Origin: [Flexibacter] sp. ATCC 35208
GTDB taxonomy: Bacteria; Bacteroidota; Bacteroidia; Chitinophagales; Chitinophagaceae
Direction of reading: 5' to 3'
Length of the DNA: 64,000 nucleotides
Assembly: GCF_001975825.1 (NCBI RefSeq)
Contig: NZ_MTKN01000001.1
Span: 339,016 to 403,015 of the forward strand
Position numbers and translations under genes: made by a program. The notes beneath the pieces were generated by a model. That model worked only from the letters and a program-made list of their open reading frames with translations. It was not told the origin of the DNA and searched no databases. This document shows positions 1 through 8,213 of the stretch, in pieces. Numbering within the stretch: the stretch's first letter is position 1; each line of letters starts with the position of its first letter.

Positions 1-420
1 TCAGTGAATATTAATATAGAAGGTAACAAAAGTACCATTGTTCACGAAATACCATTGAACACTATTTTGCAGCCGGCAGACACCGGAAAGGTAATATTCT
101 ATACGAAAGTGGTAAATAGTGATAAGTTATTAAGTGAGAATGTATATTATTTTGCTAAAACCAAAGATCTAATATTACCGGACCCTGGATTGAAAATAGA
201 AGTGGCGAATGATGATACCCTGGCTCTCCATATTTTGGTAACGGCGACTCAACTTGCAAAGAACGTATACCTGCAATGTGAAGATCCGGAATTGACTTTT
301 AGCGATAACTATTTTGATCTGCTGCCTGGCCAGACGAAGGATATATGGCTCAACAAATTAGCGGCACCGCTAATGGATAAGATAAAGGTTATAAGTCTCA
401 GAGATACATTTAAAAATTAA
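1..420 (+). CDS. C-terminal fragment of a GH2 beta-mannosidase-like glycosidase (5' end outside window)
   Basis: The reading frame is open from the first base and ends at TAA 418-420, so only the last 139 codons are present. The visible part is an all-beta domain ending in DNYFDLLPGQTKDIWL. This resembles the C-terminal Ig-like domain of exo-beta-mannosidases and other GH2 enzymes, where DNYFDL-PG is a recurrent signature. No catalytic residue lies in this part, so the substrate cannot be read here. The gene stops 2 bp before the alpha-L-fucosidase start, so both are probably co-transcribed and act on the same glycan. The GTG at position 4 is an internal codon and not the real start. The GH2 family call is likely; the beta-mannosidase subtype is inference. 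Confidence 0.7.
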   Translation, partial: SVNINIEGNKSTIVHEIPLNTILQPADTGKVIFYTKVVNSDKLLSENVYYFAKTKDLILPDPGLKIEVANDDTLALHILVTATQLAKNVYLQCEDPELTFSDNYFDLLPGQTKDIWLNKLAAPLMDKIKVISLRDTFKN

Positions 421-422
421 AC

Positions 423-1880
423 ATGCGAAAACTTTGTATGCTTTTAAGCAGCGCACTATTGCTAATAGGTTCAGCCAGTGCGCAGCACCAACAAATTCCA
501 CCCTACATCCCACCTACAGACAAAGCCGTTCAACAGAACCTGGAAGAGTGGTCTGACTGGAAATTCGGTATGCTGATCCATTGGGGGGCATATTCTCAAA
601 TGGGTATTGTAGAATCATGGAGCATCTGTCCTGAAGATGAAGGATGGACACAACGTCAGCCATACGGTATTCCATACTATGACTATGTGAAAAAGTATGA
701 AGAACTGGGTAAAACTTTCAATCCTACAAAGTTCGACCCTTCCAAATGGGCAAAAGCGGCAAAGGATGCAGGTATGAAATACGTAGTATTCACTACCAAG
801 CACCACGACGGTTTCTGTATGTTTGATACCAAACAAACTGATTACAAAGTATCCAATCCAAACTTTGCATTCGGAAAAGATCCCCGTTCAAACATTGCTA
901 AAGAAGTATTTGAAGCTTTCCGCAAAGAAGGTTTGCACGCAGGTGCTTACTTCTCCAAACCTGACTGGCATAGCCAGTACTATTGGTGGTCTTATTTTCC
1001 ACCCAAAGACAGGCATGTAAACTATGATGTAAGTAAATATCCTGATCGCTGGAAAGCTTTTCGTCAGTATACCTACAACCAGATCGAAGAACTAATGACA
1101 GGTTATGGTAAAATTGACATCCTGTGGTTAGATGGTGGCTGGGTACGTCCTCGTAAACAGGATAAAAAATCTGCTGCAGACATTACCGCCGCTGAAACCG
1201 GTGAAAAAATGATCAAGCAGGATGAAGATATTGACATGGATGGTATTGCGGCCATGGCGCGTACACACCAGCCAGGTCTGATCGTGGTAGACCGCGAGGT
1301 ACATGGTCCGAACGAAAACTATCGTACTCCAGAGCAGCAGATTCCTGACAAACCACTGGATTACCCATGGGAAACCTGTATGACCATGGCGAATAGCTGG
1401 TCTTATGTACCGAACGATCATTACAAATCTGTGAATGAACTGATCCATCACCTGATCGACATCGTGGCAAAAGGTGGTAACTACCTGCTGAACGTAGGTC
1501 CGGGTCCTGATGGTCAGTTGCACGACGAGGCGTATACAACCATGACTGCTATTGGTGCATGGATGCATGTAAATGGTGATGCGATCTATGCCACAAAATC
1601 TGTTGCTCCGTATAAAGATGGAAAAGTATGTTTTACACGGAAGAAAGACGGCAGTGTATATGCGATATACCTGCTGGATAAAGATGAGCAATTGCCGGCT
1701 GACATTGCATTTAAGGGGCTGACACCTGCTAAAGGTGCTAAGCTGGAAATGCTGGGTGCGAAAGAAAAACTGAGCTGGAAAGCAACTGGTGATATTACCA
1801 CTATCACAATCCCGGCTGCGTTACAGAAAAAAGGTTTTCAGCATGCTATAGCTATCAGAATTTCTGCAGTTGCATCCTGA
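423..1880 (+). CDS. Exported alpha-L-fucosidase (GH29)
   Basis: This 485-residue enzyme should release terminal alpha-L-fucose from glycans with retention of configuration. Residues 1-20 form a signal peptide ending Ala-Ser-Ala before Gln21, so it acts outside the cytoplasm. GH29 hallmarks are FGMLIHWGAYS (48-58), KHHDGFCMF (126-134) and LWLDGG (234-239). By family precedent Asp237 is the catalytic nucleophile. The length fits a catalytic barrel plus a small C-terminal beta domain (from about residue 395) and no extra carbohydrate-binding module. It follows the upstream GH2 gene by 2 bp, and a strong terminator lies 20 bp after its stop, so it is the last gene of that operon. The acid/base residue varies between GH29 subfamilies and I did not assign it. 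Confidence 0.93.
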   Translation: MRKLCMLLSSALLLIGSASAQHQQIPPYIPPTDKAVQQNLEEWSDWKFGMLIHWGAYSQMGIVESWSICPEDEGWTQRQPYGIPYYDYVKKYEELGKTFNPTKFDPSKWAKAAKDAGMKYVVFTTKHHDGFCMFDTKQTDYKVSNPNFAFGKDPRSNIAKEVFEAFRKEGLHAGAYFSKPDWHSQYYWWSYFPPKDRHVNYDVSKYPDRWKAFRQYTYNQIEELMTGYGKIDILWLDGGWVRPRKQDKKSAADITAAETGEKMIKQDEDIDMDGIAAMARTHQPGLIVVDREVHGPNENYRTPEQQIPDKPLDYPWETCMTMANSWSYVPNDHYKSVNELIHHLIDIVAKGGNYLLNVGPGPDGQLHDEAYTTMTAIGAWMHVNGDAIYATKSVAPYKDGKVCFTRKKDGSVYAIYLLDKDEQLPADIAFKGLTPAKGAKLEMLGAKEKLSWKATGDITTITIPAALQKKGFQHAIAIRISAVAS

Positions 1881-1900
1881 GCTGGATAAAAAAAACTTTA

Positions 1901-1938
1901 AAAAAATGGCCGCCGGTGAACTGGTGGCCATTTTTTTT
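1901..1938 (+). terminator. Rho-independent terminator after the fucosidase gene
   Basis: A 10-bp stem (AATGGCCGCC against GGTGGCCATT, one G-T wobble) closes a loop of about 8 nt and is followed by eight T. It sits 20 bp downstream of the fucosidase stop and ends the GH2-GH29 operon. Confidence 0.88.
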
Positions 1939-2167
1939 GTTAATATGAGTAATGACATATTATAAATTCGATATTTAGAATACCATTTTGAGTAACCCTA
2001 ATTCAAAACCGTTACATCTGTTGTCTTGAGCGAGTATTTCTGATCAATAACTTCTTATTAACTAAATTCAAAAGTTAATTCAGCAATATTGTAAAAATTT
2101 GGAAGTAGAAAAAGGGTACAAGCAGTTTTGTTAACGACCTAAATTGTAACGGGGAAAACTTTTACTT

Positions 2168-2869
2168 ATGGAGAGTAATGTATCGATCCTTCTTGCAGAA
2201 GACGATTATCACTACGGAAATGTAGTTAAAAAACATCTGGAACAGGCGGGTTATCATGTGGTGCATTGCTTTGATGGGGAGGTAGCCTGGAAAAAATTTC
2301 AGAGAGATGATTTTGATCTGGTCATATTAGATGTGGTCATGCCTAAGAGGGATGGTTTTTCGCTCGCGCAGGACATTCGAAAGCGGAATGGGATGATTCC
2401 TATTATATTTATTTCTTCGCGTTCACTGGACGAAGATCGATTGCACGGTTTCCGGATCGGGGGAGACGATTATATCATAAAGCCGTTTAGCATGCGGGAA
2501 CTGGTGATGCGCATCCGGGTATTTTTGCGCAGGACATTGCCCAAGGAAATACCGGGGGATGGCATTTACCGCATCGGGCATGTGCGTTTTAATTACGACG
2601 AAAAAGAACTCACCAAGGAAGATGGAGAAACCATCGCAGCACTGACCAAAAAAGAGGCGAAAGTGTTGAAGTACCTGGTGGAAAATAGCAATAAGCTGGT
2701 CAAGCGTGATGAAATATTATTGAAAGTTTGGGGCAACAGTAGTTTCTTCTCCAGCCGAAGTATGGATGTATTCATCACCCGACTACGCAAGCATTTTAAG
2801 ATGGAACCGGGCATCGATTTAGAGACGTTGCACAATGTGGGCATCCGGCTAAACATACCAAAAGACTAA
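2168..2869 (+). CDS. OmpR/PhoB-family response regulator (orphan)
   Basis: A cytoplasmic DNA-binding response regulator of 233 residues. The receiver domain (about 5-120) has the acidic cluster EDD (11-13), phospho-acceptor Asp55 in LDVVMP, the switch Ser83/Ser84 and the conserved Lys105 in IKPF. The C-terminal winged-helix domain (about 133-230) ends with the recognition-helix segment SRSMDVFITRLRKHF. No histidine kinase is adjacent, so its partner is unknown. It stands alone between the fucosidase terminator and a 2H-phosphoesterase-like gene. The 5' intergenic region (1939-2167) is AT-rich and I found no clear promoter box there. The family is certain from the motifs; the regulon cannot be told. 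Confidence 0.93.
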   Translation: MESNVSILLAEDDYHYGNVVKKHLEQAGYHVVHCFDGEVAWKKFQRDDFDLVILDVVMPKRDGFSLAQDIRKRNGMIPIIFISSRSLDEDRLHGFRIGGDDYIIKPFSMRELVMRIRVFLRRTLPKEIPGDGIYRIGHVRFNYDEKELTKEDGETIAALTKKEAKVLKYLVENSNKLVKRDEILLKVWGNSSFFSSRSMDVFITRLRKHFKMEPGIDLETLHNVGIRLNIPKD

Positions 2870-3013
2870 TCACAATATTAAGGGAGTAAGTCTGTTAGAA
2901 TCAGGCAGGAATATAATATCCGGACGAATAAATTTTAAAAAAGAGAGCACAATCATATTACAAAGCAAGGATTCAGGCAATAGAACCCCATCACCATCCA
3001 CTAACTGTACACA

Positions 3014-3730
3014 ATGCACTATGAAAGAAAAGGGCCCGGGCTGGTAAACGGCGGTAAGTTCGGGCATGGACAACCACGATATGAGCAACAGAACAATGAT
3101 CGCCGCCGGAACGGCCACTCACAGGGAAGGGAGGTTAATCCCCGCAAACCATCACGCCCTAAAAAGCCAAAGAAGGAAAGTAAGATCTATTTTATTGCTT
3201 TATTACCTAATGCCGCAGTGGGCAAGGAAATTATCAGAATGAAGCAGGAATTTGCAGACTTCTATGATGCCCGCAAAGCATTGAAGGTATTACCGTACAT
3301 TACCATACAAGTACCGTTCACAGCCGATCCCGTACTGGAAAAGGACTTTTGCGAGGGATTGACGGATTTTGCATCTGCCATGACCCCTTTCGACATCCAG
3401 TTGGATGGTTTTGGCGCTGTTGCTCTTGAGAACAGAAGACTCATCTTTATCAATGTAGTGAAGACTGCCCCTATTATGCACCTGCATAAGCAATTAATTT
3501 TGCTGCTGAGAAAGGACTTCGGGTTCAGTAATATGCTGGCTAAGTATGGGTTTAATCCACACATCTCATTGGCACTGAATGATATAGCGGAAGGGGCTTT
3601 TGAATTGGCCCGGCTGGAATACGAGGAAAAAGAATTCCATGCCGCCTTCAGGGTCAATAACCTGTATCTTTTGAGACATACCGGCACTTCCTGGGAAGTA
3701 TTGCACAAATGTAAATTGGGGGGAGAATAA
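3014..3730 (+). CDS. 2H phosphoesterase superfamily (LigT/2'-5' RNA ligase-like) protein with one altered motif
   Basis: The protein has a basic, Pro/Arg/Lys-rich and probably disordered N-terminus (1-56), then a 2H-type fold from about residue 57 (KIYFIALLP). 2H enzymes carry two H-x-T/S motifs that act on RNA 2'-5' or cyclic phosphates. The second motif is intact (NPHISL, His183). The expected first motif reads LPYITIQVP, with Tyr95 in place of His. The codon is TAC, so a single base change from CAC would explain it. The basic tail could bind nucleic acid. Enzymatic activity is doubtful without the first His. The ATG at 3014 is the first plausible start; a later start near the folded domain cannot be excluded. 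Neighbours (response regulator, rel) give no functional link. Confidence 0.7.
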   Translation: MHYERKGPGLVNGGKFGHGQPRYEQQNNDRRRNGHSQGREVNPRKPSRPKKPKKESKIYFIALLPNAAVGKEIIRMKQEFADFYDARKALKVLPYITIQVPFTADPVLEKDFCEGLTDFASAMTPFDIQLDGFGAVALENRRLIFINVVKTAPIMHLHKQLILLLRKDFGFSNMLAKYGFNPHISLALNDIAEGAFELARLEYEEKEFHAAFRVNNLYLLRHTGTSWEVLHKCKLGGE

Positions 3731-3852
3731 TTTCTTTCTAAATAGAAATCAACCAAATGACCCTTTCAGGTAGGGGAGCAGACGCTGTAACCCATTATAA
3801 AAGATAGCACTACCGTGGGATTTGGGACTATGGTTCTTATGCAAGAAAATTG

Positions 3853-3860
3853 TAACTTTA
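3853..3860 (+). promoter_or_regulatory. Putative -7 box of the rel promoter
   Basis: TAACTTTA matches the Bacteroidota -7 consensus TAnnTTTG except for the last base. It lies 6 nt before the rel ATG, which would give a very short or absent 5' leader. No TTTG is found at the expected -33 distance; the nearest upstream TTTG is 28 nt away. This is a tentative assignment. Confidence 0.35.
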
Positions 3861-3866
3861 GTCCAG

Positions 3867-6119
3867 ATGGATACAGTGGCAGTCAAAACATATAACCTCG
3901 ACGAGGAACAGGAAAAAAAAGAAATTGTTCGTCATTACCGTGCTTTACTACGCGCCTTAAAACCGCGACTAAAGAAAGGTGATCGCGAGCTGGTACGTAC
4001 TGCCTTCGAAATGGCAGCAGATGCTCACAAGGAAATGCGACGTAAATCAGGTGAGCCCTATATATTCCATCCCCTGGCTGTAGCACAGATCTGTGTGGAT
4101 GAAATAGGATTAGGTGTTCGCTCTGCTATCTGTGCGCTCCTGCACGACACTGTAGAAGATACAGAAGTGACACTGGAAGATATAGAACGGGCTTTTGGTC
4201 CGGAGATCGCTCACATCGTAGACGGTCTTACCAAAATATCGATCGTGGTCGATTCCAGTACCAGTACCGCACAGGCGGAAAACTTTAAGAAGATACTGCT
4301 CACCCTGGCAGATGACCCCCGTGTTATTCTGATCAAATTAGCAGACCGCCTTCACAACATGCGTACCCTGGATAGCATGAGTCGTGAAAAACAGCTGAAA
4401 ATCGCATCAGAAACCGTCTTTATTTACTCTCCGCTGGCTCACCGTCTCGGTATGTACGATATCAAGTCCGAGATGGAAGACCTTTCCATGAAGTATACGG
4501 AACAGCAGACCTATCGTGAAATAGCCCGTAAACTGAAGGAGACCAAGCGTGAGCGTACCCGGTATATCAACGAGTTCATCAAACCAATCAAAGAAGTTCT
4601 CCAGGAAGAGGGATTAACTTTCGAAATATTCGGGAGACCTAAATCCATTCACTCTATATGGAATAAGATCAAGAAGAAAGGCATCACTTTCGAGGAAGTG
4701 TACGACCTCTTTGCGATCCGTATTATCATGGACTCCCCTGTGGATAAGGAAAAGTCTGATTGCTGGAAAGTGTATTCCATCATCACCGACTTTTACCACC
4801 CCAGTCCTGAGCGTACCCGCGACTGGCTGAGTAATCCTAAATCCAATGGATACGAAGCCCTGCACGTAACTGTAATGGGCCCAGCCGGTAAATGGGTGGA
4901 AGTCCAGATCAGGACCAAGCGTATGAACGACTACGCCGAAAAAGGCCTGGCTGCCCACTGGCGCTACAAAGAAGGTAGTAACCAGAAGCAGGATACCGAA
5001 AACAAATTCGATCAGTGGTTCAACCAGATCCGTGAGATCCTGAACAACCCTGATTCCAATACCCTGGATTTTCTGGCCGACTTCAAGAGCAACCTGTTCA
5101 CAGAAGAGATCTATGTATATACTCCTAAAGGGGATCTCAAGATCATGCCGGTCAACTCCACGGCGCTTGACTTTGCCTACGCTATTCACAGTGCGGTAGG
5201 TAATAAATGTATAGGCGCCAAGGTGAATTACAAACTGGTACCACTCAGCCATAAACTGCGCAGCGGGGACCAGGTGGAAATCATTACTTCCAATAAGCAA
5301 AAGCCTTCTGAAGACTGGCTGAACTACGTACTGACCGCCAAGGCTAAGTCCAAGATCAAGGACGCTCTGAAGGAAGAGAAGCGTAAGATAGCCATGGATG
5401 GTAAGGATGTGCTGGAGCGGAAACTGGATCACCTGAAAGTATCTGCCAGTCAACATAATATTAATGAACTGGTACAATTCTATAAGCAACCTTCTCCACT
5501 AGATCTGTATTATCAGATCGCGGTGAAGAATATTGACCTGAAAGAATTGAAACAGTTCAATATATTGGGCGATAAGCTGGATGCACCTAAGCCGGTACCG
5601 GTTAAGTCACCGGAGCACATAGCCGAAGACCACATCAAGCACCAGTTGCCTTCCAAGAAGGATGCGGAGCTGATTATATTTGGTGAAAGTTCTGACAAGA
5701 TTGCCTACAAACTGGCCAATTGTTGTCGTCCGATTCCGGGAGACGATGTATTTGGGTTCATTACTGCCAGTGAAGGATTGAAAATACACCGTACGAACTG
5801 TCCGAATGCCGCCCAGTTGCTGGCTAATTACGGTCACAGGGTTGTAAAGACCAAGTGGGTGAAGAACAGGGAGATCTCCTTCCTGACCGGTCTGCGCCTG
5901 GTAGGAATGGATGATGTAGGGGTGATTCACAAGATTACTAATATTATTTCCGGCGAATTAAAAATAAATATAGCAGGGTTGACGATCGAGTCCAAGGAAG
6001 GCCTGTTTGAGGGGTTGATAAAGGTGTTTGTGCACGACAAGGAGGAGCTGGATGAGTTGTTCCTGCGTTTGGGTAAGCTGGATGGTATTCAGTCCGTAAA
6101 CCGGCTGGAAGACGAGTAA
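3867..6119 (+). CDS. rel: Bifunctional (p)ppGpp synthetase/hydrolase, RelA/SpoT family (Rel)
   Basis: This 750-residue enzyme makes and degrades the stringent-response alarmone (p)ppGpp. The N-terminal HD hydrolase is intact: His53 region, HD at 93-94, ED dyad at 97-98 and LADRLHNM with Asp160. The synthetase follows (about 240-365) with GRPKSIHSIW, YDLFAIRII and KWVEVQIRTK. A TGS domain (about 412-475, EEIYVYTPKGD), a Cys-containing domain (NCCRPIPGDD) and a C-terminal ACT domain complete the long-Rel layout. ATG 3867 is chosen over TTG 3822 because the protein then starts in typical Rel fashion and because a TAACTTTA box sits just before it. The gene is monocistronic with its own terminator. 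Both activities look intact, as expected for the single Rel of a Bacteroidota species. Confidence 0.95.
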   Translation: MDTVAVKTYNLDEEQEKKEIVRHYRALLRALKPRLKKGDRELVRTAFEMAADAHKEMRRKSGEPYIFHPLAVAQICVDEIGLGVRSAICALLHDTVEDTEVTLEDIERAFGPEIAHIVDGLTKISIVVDSSTSTAQAENFKKILLTLADDPRVILIKLADRLHNMRTLDSMSREKQLKIASETVFIYSPLAHRLGMYDIKSEMEDLSMKYTEQQTYREIARKLKETKRERTRYINEFIKPIKEVLQEEGLTFEIFGRPKSIHSIWNKIKKKGITFEEVYDLFAIRIIMDSPVDKEKSDCWKVYSIITDFYHPSPERTRDWLSNPKSNGYEALHVTVMGPAGKWVEVQIRTKRMNDYAEKGLAAHWRYKEGSNQKQDTENKFDQWFNQIREILNNPDSNTLDFLADFKSNLFTEEIYVYTPKGDLKIMPVNSTALDFAYAIHSAVGNKCIGAKVNYKLVPLSHKLRSGDQVEIITSNKQKPSEDWLNYVLTAKAKSKIKDALKEEKRKIAMDGKDVLERKLDHLKVSASQHNINELVQFYKQPSPLDLYYQIAVKNIDLKELKQFNILGDKLDAPKPVPVKSPEHIAEDHIKHQLPSKKDAELIIFGESSDKIAYKLANCCRPIPGDDVFGFITASEGLKIHRTNCPNAAQLLANYGHRVVKTKWVKNREISFLTGLRLVGMDDVGVIHKITNIISGELKINIAGLTIESKEGLFEGLIKVFVHDKEELDELFLRLGKLDGIQSVNRLEDE

Positions 6120-6128
6120 ACTATTTAT

Positions 6129-6158
6129 GGGGTTGCCGCCAGGCAACCCTTTTTTTTG
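6129..6158 (+). terminator. Rho-independent terminator after rel
   Basis: GGGTTGCC and GGCAACCC form a perfect 8-bp stem with a four-base loop, followed by eight T. It lies about 10 bp after the rel stop. Confidence 0.93.
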
Positions 6159-6179
6159 TCAATTGACAACGAGGTATAA

Positions 6180-6210
6180 TTGTAATTATTCCTTTTTCCC
6201 CGTAATTTTG
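6180..6210 (+). promoter_or_regulatory. Promoter of purA, Bacteroidota type
   Basis: TTG at 6180-6182 and TAATTTTG at 6203-6210 (a full match to TAnnTTTG) are separated by 20 nt, the spacing expected for the primary sigma factor of Bacteroidota. The purA ATG is 32 nt downstream of the -7 box. Confidence 0.65.
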
Positions 6211-6241
6211 CCACTTCTTTTTAAAATCAATATCAATTCTT

Positions 6242-7531
6242 ATGGTAGATGTTTTGCTGGGCCTGCAGTGGGGCGACGAAGGCAAGGGAAAGATTGTGGA
6301 TTATTTTGCAGGCAATTATGATATCATTGCCCGCTTTCAGGGTGGTCCAAACGCTGGTCACACTTTATATATCGACGGTCAGAAAGTAGTATTGCACACG
6401 ATCCCCTCCGGCGTGTTTCACAAAAACATCATCAACCTGATTGGAAACGGGGTCGTATTAGACCCTGTCACTTTCAAGAAGGAATGTGATAAGATCACTG
6501 CATTAGGCGTAGATCTGAAGGCAAACCTGTTTATAGCAGAGAGAACGCACGTGATTGTGCCCACTCACAGAGCACTGGACAAGGCTTCAGAAATATCGAA
6601 AGGTGCGGATAAAATCGGTTCTACCCTGAAAGGGATCGGTCCTGCCTATATGGATAAAACAGGCCGTAACGGTTTGAGAGTAGGAGATGTAATGCGTGCT
6701 GACTTCCAGGAGCGCTATGCGAAACTGAAGGCAAAGCATGAGCACCTGCTGGCGGGTTATGATTTCGCTGCTGAAGTAAAGGCTGAAATTGCGAACGATA
6801 TTGCTGAGTGGGAAGCTGAATTCTTCCAGGCTGTTGAATTCCTGAGAGGAATGAACATAGTAAATGGTGAGTATTTCCTGAATGACTACCTGAAAGCTGG
6901 TAAAAAAGTATTGGCAGAAGGTGCACAAGGAAGTATGCTGGATGTGGATTTTGGAACGTATCCTTTCGTAACTTCATCTAACACTATCAGCGCCGGTGTA
7001 TGTAGCGGTTTAGGTATCGCTCCGTCATGGGTAAAAGAAGTGATCGGTGTAACAAAAGCATATTGTACCCGTGTAGGTAGTGGTCCATTCCCTACAGAAC
7101 TGCACGATGCCGTAGGCGAAAAACTGCGTAAAGAAGGTAATGAATTTGGCGCAACTACCGGCCGTCCACGTCGTTGTGGCTGGATTGACCTGGTAGCACT
7201 AAACTATACCTGTATGCTGAGTGGCGTAACCCAACTGGTAATGACCAAGAGTGACGTACTCGATGTATTTGAAGAAGTGTACGCTTGTACCGCATATGAA
7301 ATAGATGGAAAGCAGACGAAAGCGATGCCTTTCCAGATCAATGATCTGGATGTAACGCCAATCTGGGAAAAATATAAAGGTTGGAGCGATGAGACTGCGG
7401 CGAAGAGCAATACCTTCAGTGAATTACCAGCCGAGATGAAGACCTTTGTAAAAGCTGTTGAAACTTACCTGGGCGTTCCTGTGAAATATGTGTCCAACGG
7501 GCCTGGAAGAGACCAAATACTGCCACAGTAA
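6242..7531 (+). CDS. purA: Adenylosuccinate synthetase
   Basis: Converts IMP, aspartate and GTP to adenylosuccinate, the first committed step from IMP to AMP, in the cytoplasm. The N-terminal GTP-binding signature GLQWGDEGKGKIVD is at residues 6-19, with the catalytic Asp13 region. Further signatures are GNGVVLDP, EGAQGSMLDVDFGTYPFVTSSN and, near residues 300-306, the GATTGRPRR active-site loop. At 429 residues it is full length. The ATG at 6242 gives the canonical short N-terminus. The gene is monocistronic, between the rel terminator and an independent acidic-protein gene. No terminator hairpin is visible after its stop; the following 100 bp are A-rich. Confidence 0.97.
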   Translation: MVDVLLGLQWGDEGKGKIVDYFAGNYDIIARFQGGPNAGHTLYIDGQKVVLHTIPSGVFHKNIINLIGNGVVLDPVTFKKECDKITALGVDLKANLFIAERTHVIVPTHRALDKASEISKGADKIGSTLKGIGPAYMDKTGRNGLRVGDVMRADFQERYAKLKAKHEHLLAGYDFAAEVKAEIANDIAEWEAEFFQAVEFLRGMNIVNGEYFLNDYLKAGKKVLAEGAQGSMLDVDFGTYPFVTSSNTISAGVCSGLGIAPSWVKEVIGVTKAYCTRVGSGPFPTELHDAVGEKLRKEGNEFGATTGRPRRCGWIDLVALNYTCMLSGVTQLVMTKSDVLDVFEEVYACTAYEIDGKQTKAMPFQINDLDVTPIWEKYKGWSDETAAKSNTFSELPAEMKTFVKAVETYLGVPVKYVSNGPGRDQILPQ

Positions 7532-7638
7532 AATACCAATAATTTACAAAAAAAAACGGCAAAAAAAATTTGGCTAATCAAAAAAACTGTTAAAACTTTA
7601 CGCTAAAGTAATACGCTAAAGACTTAAGTGAACCTATT

Positions 7639-8100
7639 ATGAAATCAAAATCTGATAACGAAAAAGAGACCAAAAAGACGAGTTCTCCAAAGACTACTAA
7701 AGCAACGCCTAAAGCTGCTAGTAAGCCCAAGAAGGAAGAGGAGGACGAAGATGATGAGGATGAGGAGGAAACTCCCCGTAAGTCTGCTGCTTCTAAAAAA
7801 TCAGATAAGCCGGCCTCAAAATCAAAACGTAAATCTGACGATGACGATGATGACGACCTGGAAGAGGATGATGATGATTTGGGCGACGACGATGATGATG
7901 ATAATTGGGGAAAAGCCGAAGATGAGGATTACGATCCTGACTTCGAAGAGTTTGACATGCCTAAAGCTAAGAGCAAACGTGGCCGTCCTGGAAAGAAAAG
8001 TGTAGATGACGATGACGATCTCGGCATCGACGATGAATTCAAAGACATGGGTCTGTTTAACGACAGAGGTGGCTTTGACGATGACGACGACGATTTTTAA
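7639..8100 (+). CDS. Highly acidic low-complexity protein with Lys-rich N-terminus and AT-hook-like motif
   Basis: A 153-residue protein of unknown function, probably disordered throughout. Residues 1-32 are Lys/Ser/Thr/Pro-rich, like a histone H1 tail. Then acidic blocks (33-44, 67-89, 123-127, 147-152, mostly Asp with some Glu) alternate with basic ones (46-66, 109-120). KRGRPGKK (113-120) contains the GRP core of an AT-hook. There is no signal peptide, so it should be cytoplasmic. Such charge-patterned proteins can bind DNA, basic proteins or divalent cations, but nothing here decides among these. The coding DNA is a run of GAT/GAC codons. Translation is supported by a proper ATG, a clean stop and clear amino-acid patterning in this frame only. 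The other ORF over this region (7751-8005) is a shadow. Confidence 0.8.
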   Translation: MKSKSDNEKETKKTSSPKTTKATPKAASKPKKEEEDEDDEDEEETPRKSAASKKSDKPASKSKRKSDDDDDDDLEEDDDDLGDDDDDDNWGKAEDEDYDPDFEEFDMPKAKSKRGRPGKKSVDDDDDLGIDDEFKDMGLFNDRGGFDDDDDDF

Positions 8101-8163
8101 GCACTAAAAATCAGCATTATCAGGATATTTCACCATTTCCCGGTTAATGATCAAACGTTATTT

Positions 8164-8213
8164 AAACAACAGATGTTGAATTGGGGCAACCAGTGCAACA
8201 TCTGTTGTTTTTT
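8164..8213 (+). terminator. Perfect 15-bp hairpin plus T run spanning the pabB start codon
   Basis: Left arm 8164-8178 and right arm 8196-8210 are perfect 15-bp inverted complements around a 17-nt loop, and a run of six T (8208-8213) follows. It has the form of an intrinsic terminator for the acidic-protein gene ending at 8100. However, the pabB ATG (8173-8175) lies inside the left arm. It could therefore also act as an attenuator or hide the pabB start in folded mRNA. Confidence 0.8.

Noticed and set aside
1128..1691. Antisense ORF (187 codons) opposite the fucosidase gene
   Set aside because: No start context, no family and full overlap with a confirmed gene.
4614..5489. Long antisense ORF (291 codons) inside rel
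   Set aside because: It lies wholly opposite a gene with clear domain motifs and its translation is low-complexity and family-less; it is a shadow of biased codon use.
6127..6321. Short ORF between rel and purA
   Set aside because: It overlaps the rel terminator and the purA start in another frame and has no coding character.
7831..8000. GAT/GAC-rich stretch as a possible tandem DNA repeat
   Set aside because: The codons vary between GAT and GAC and between acidic and basic blocks, so selection on protein charge explains it better than a DNA repeat.
7751..8005. Second ORF rich in Met and Arg within the acidic-protein gene
   Set aside because: It is the +1 reading of the GAT/GAC repeats (ATG ATG ...), so the composition follows from the repeat and not from coding.
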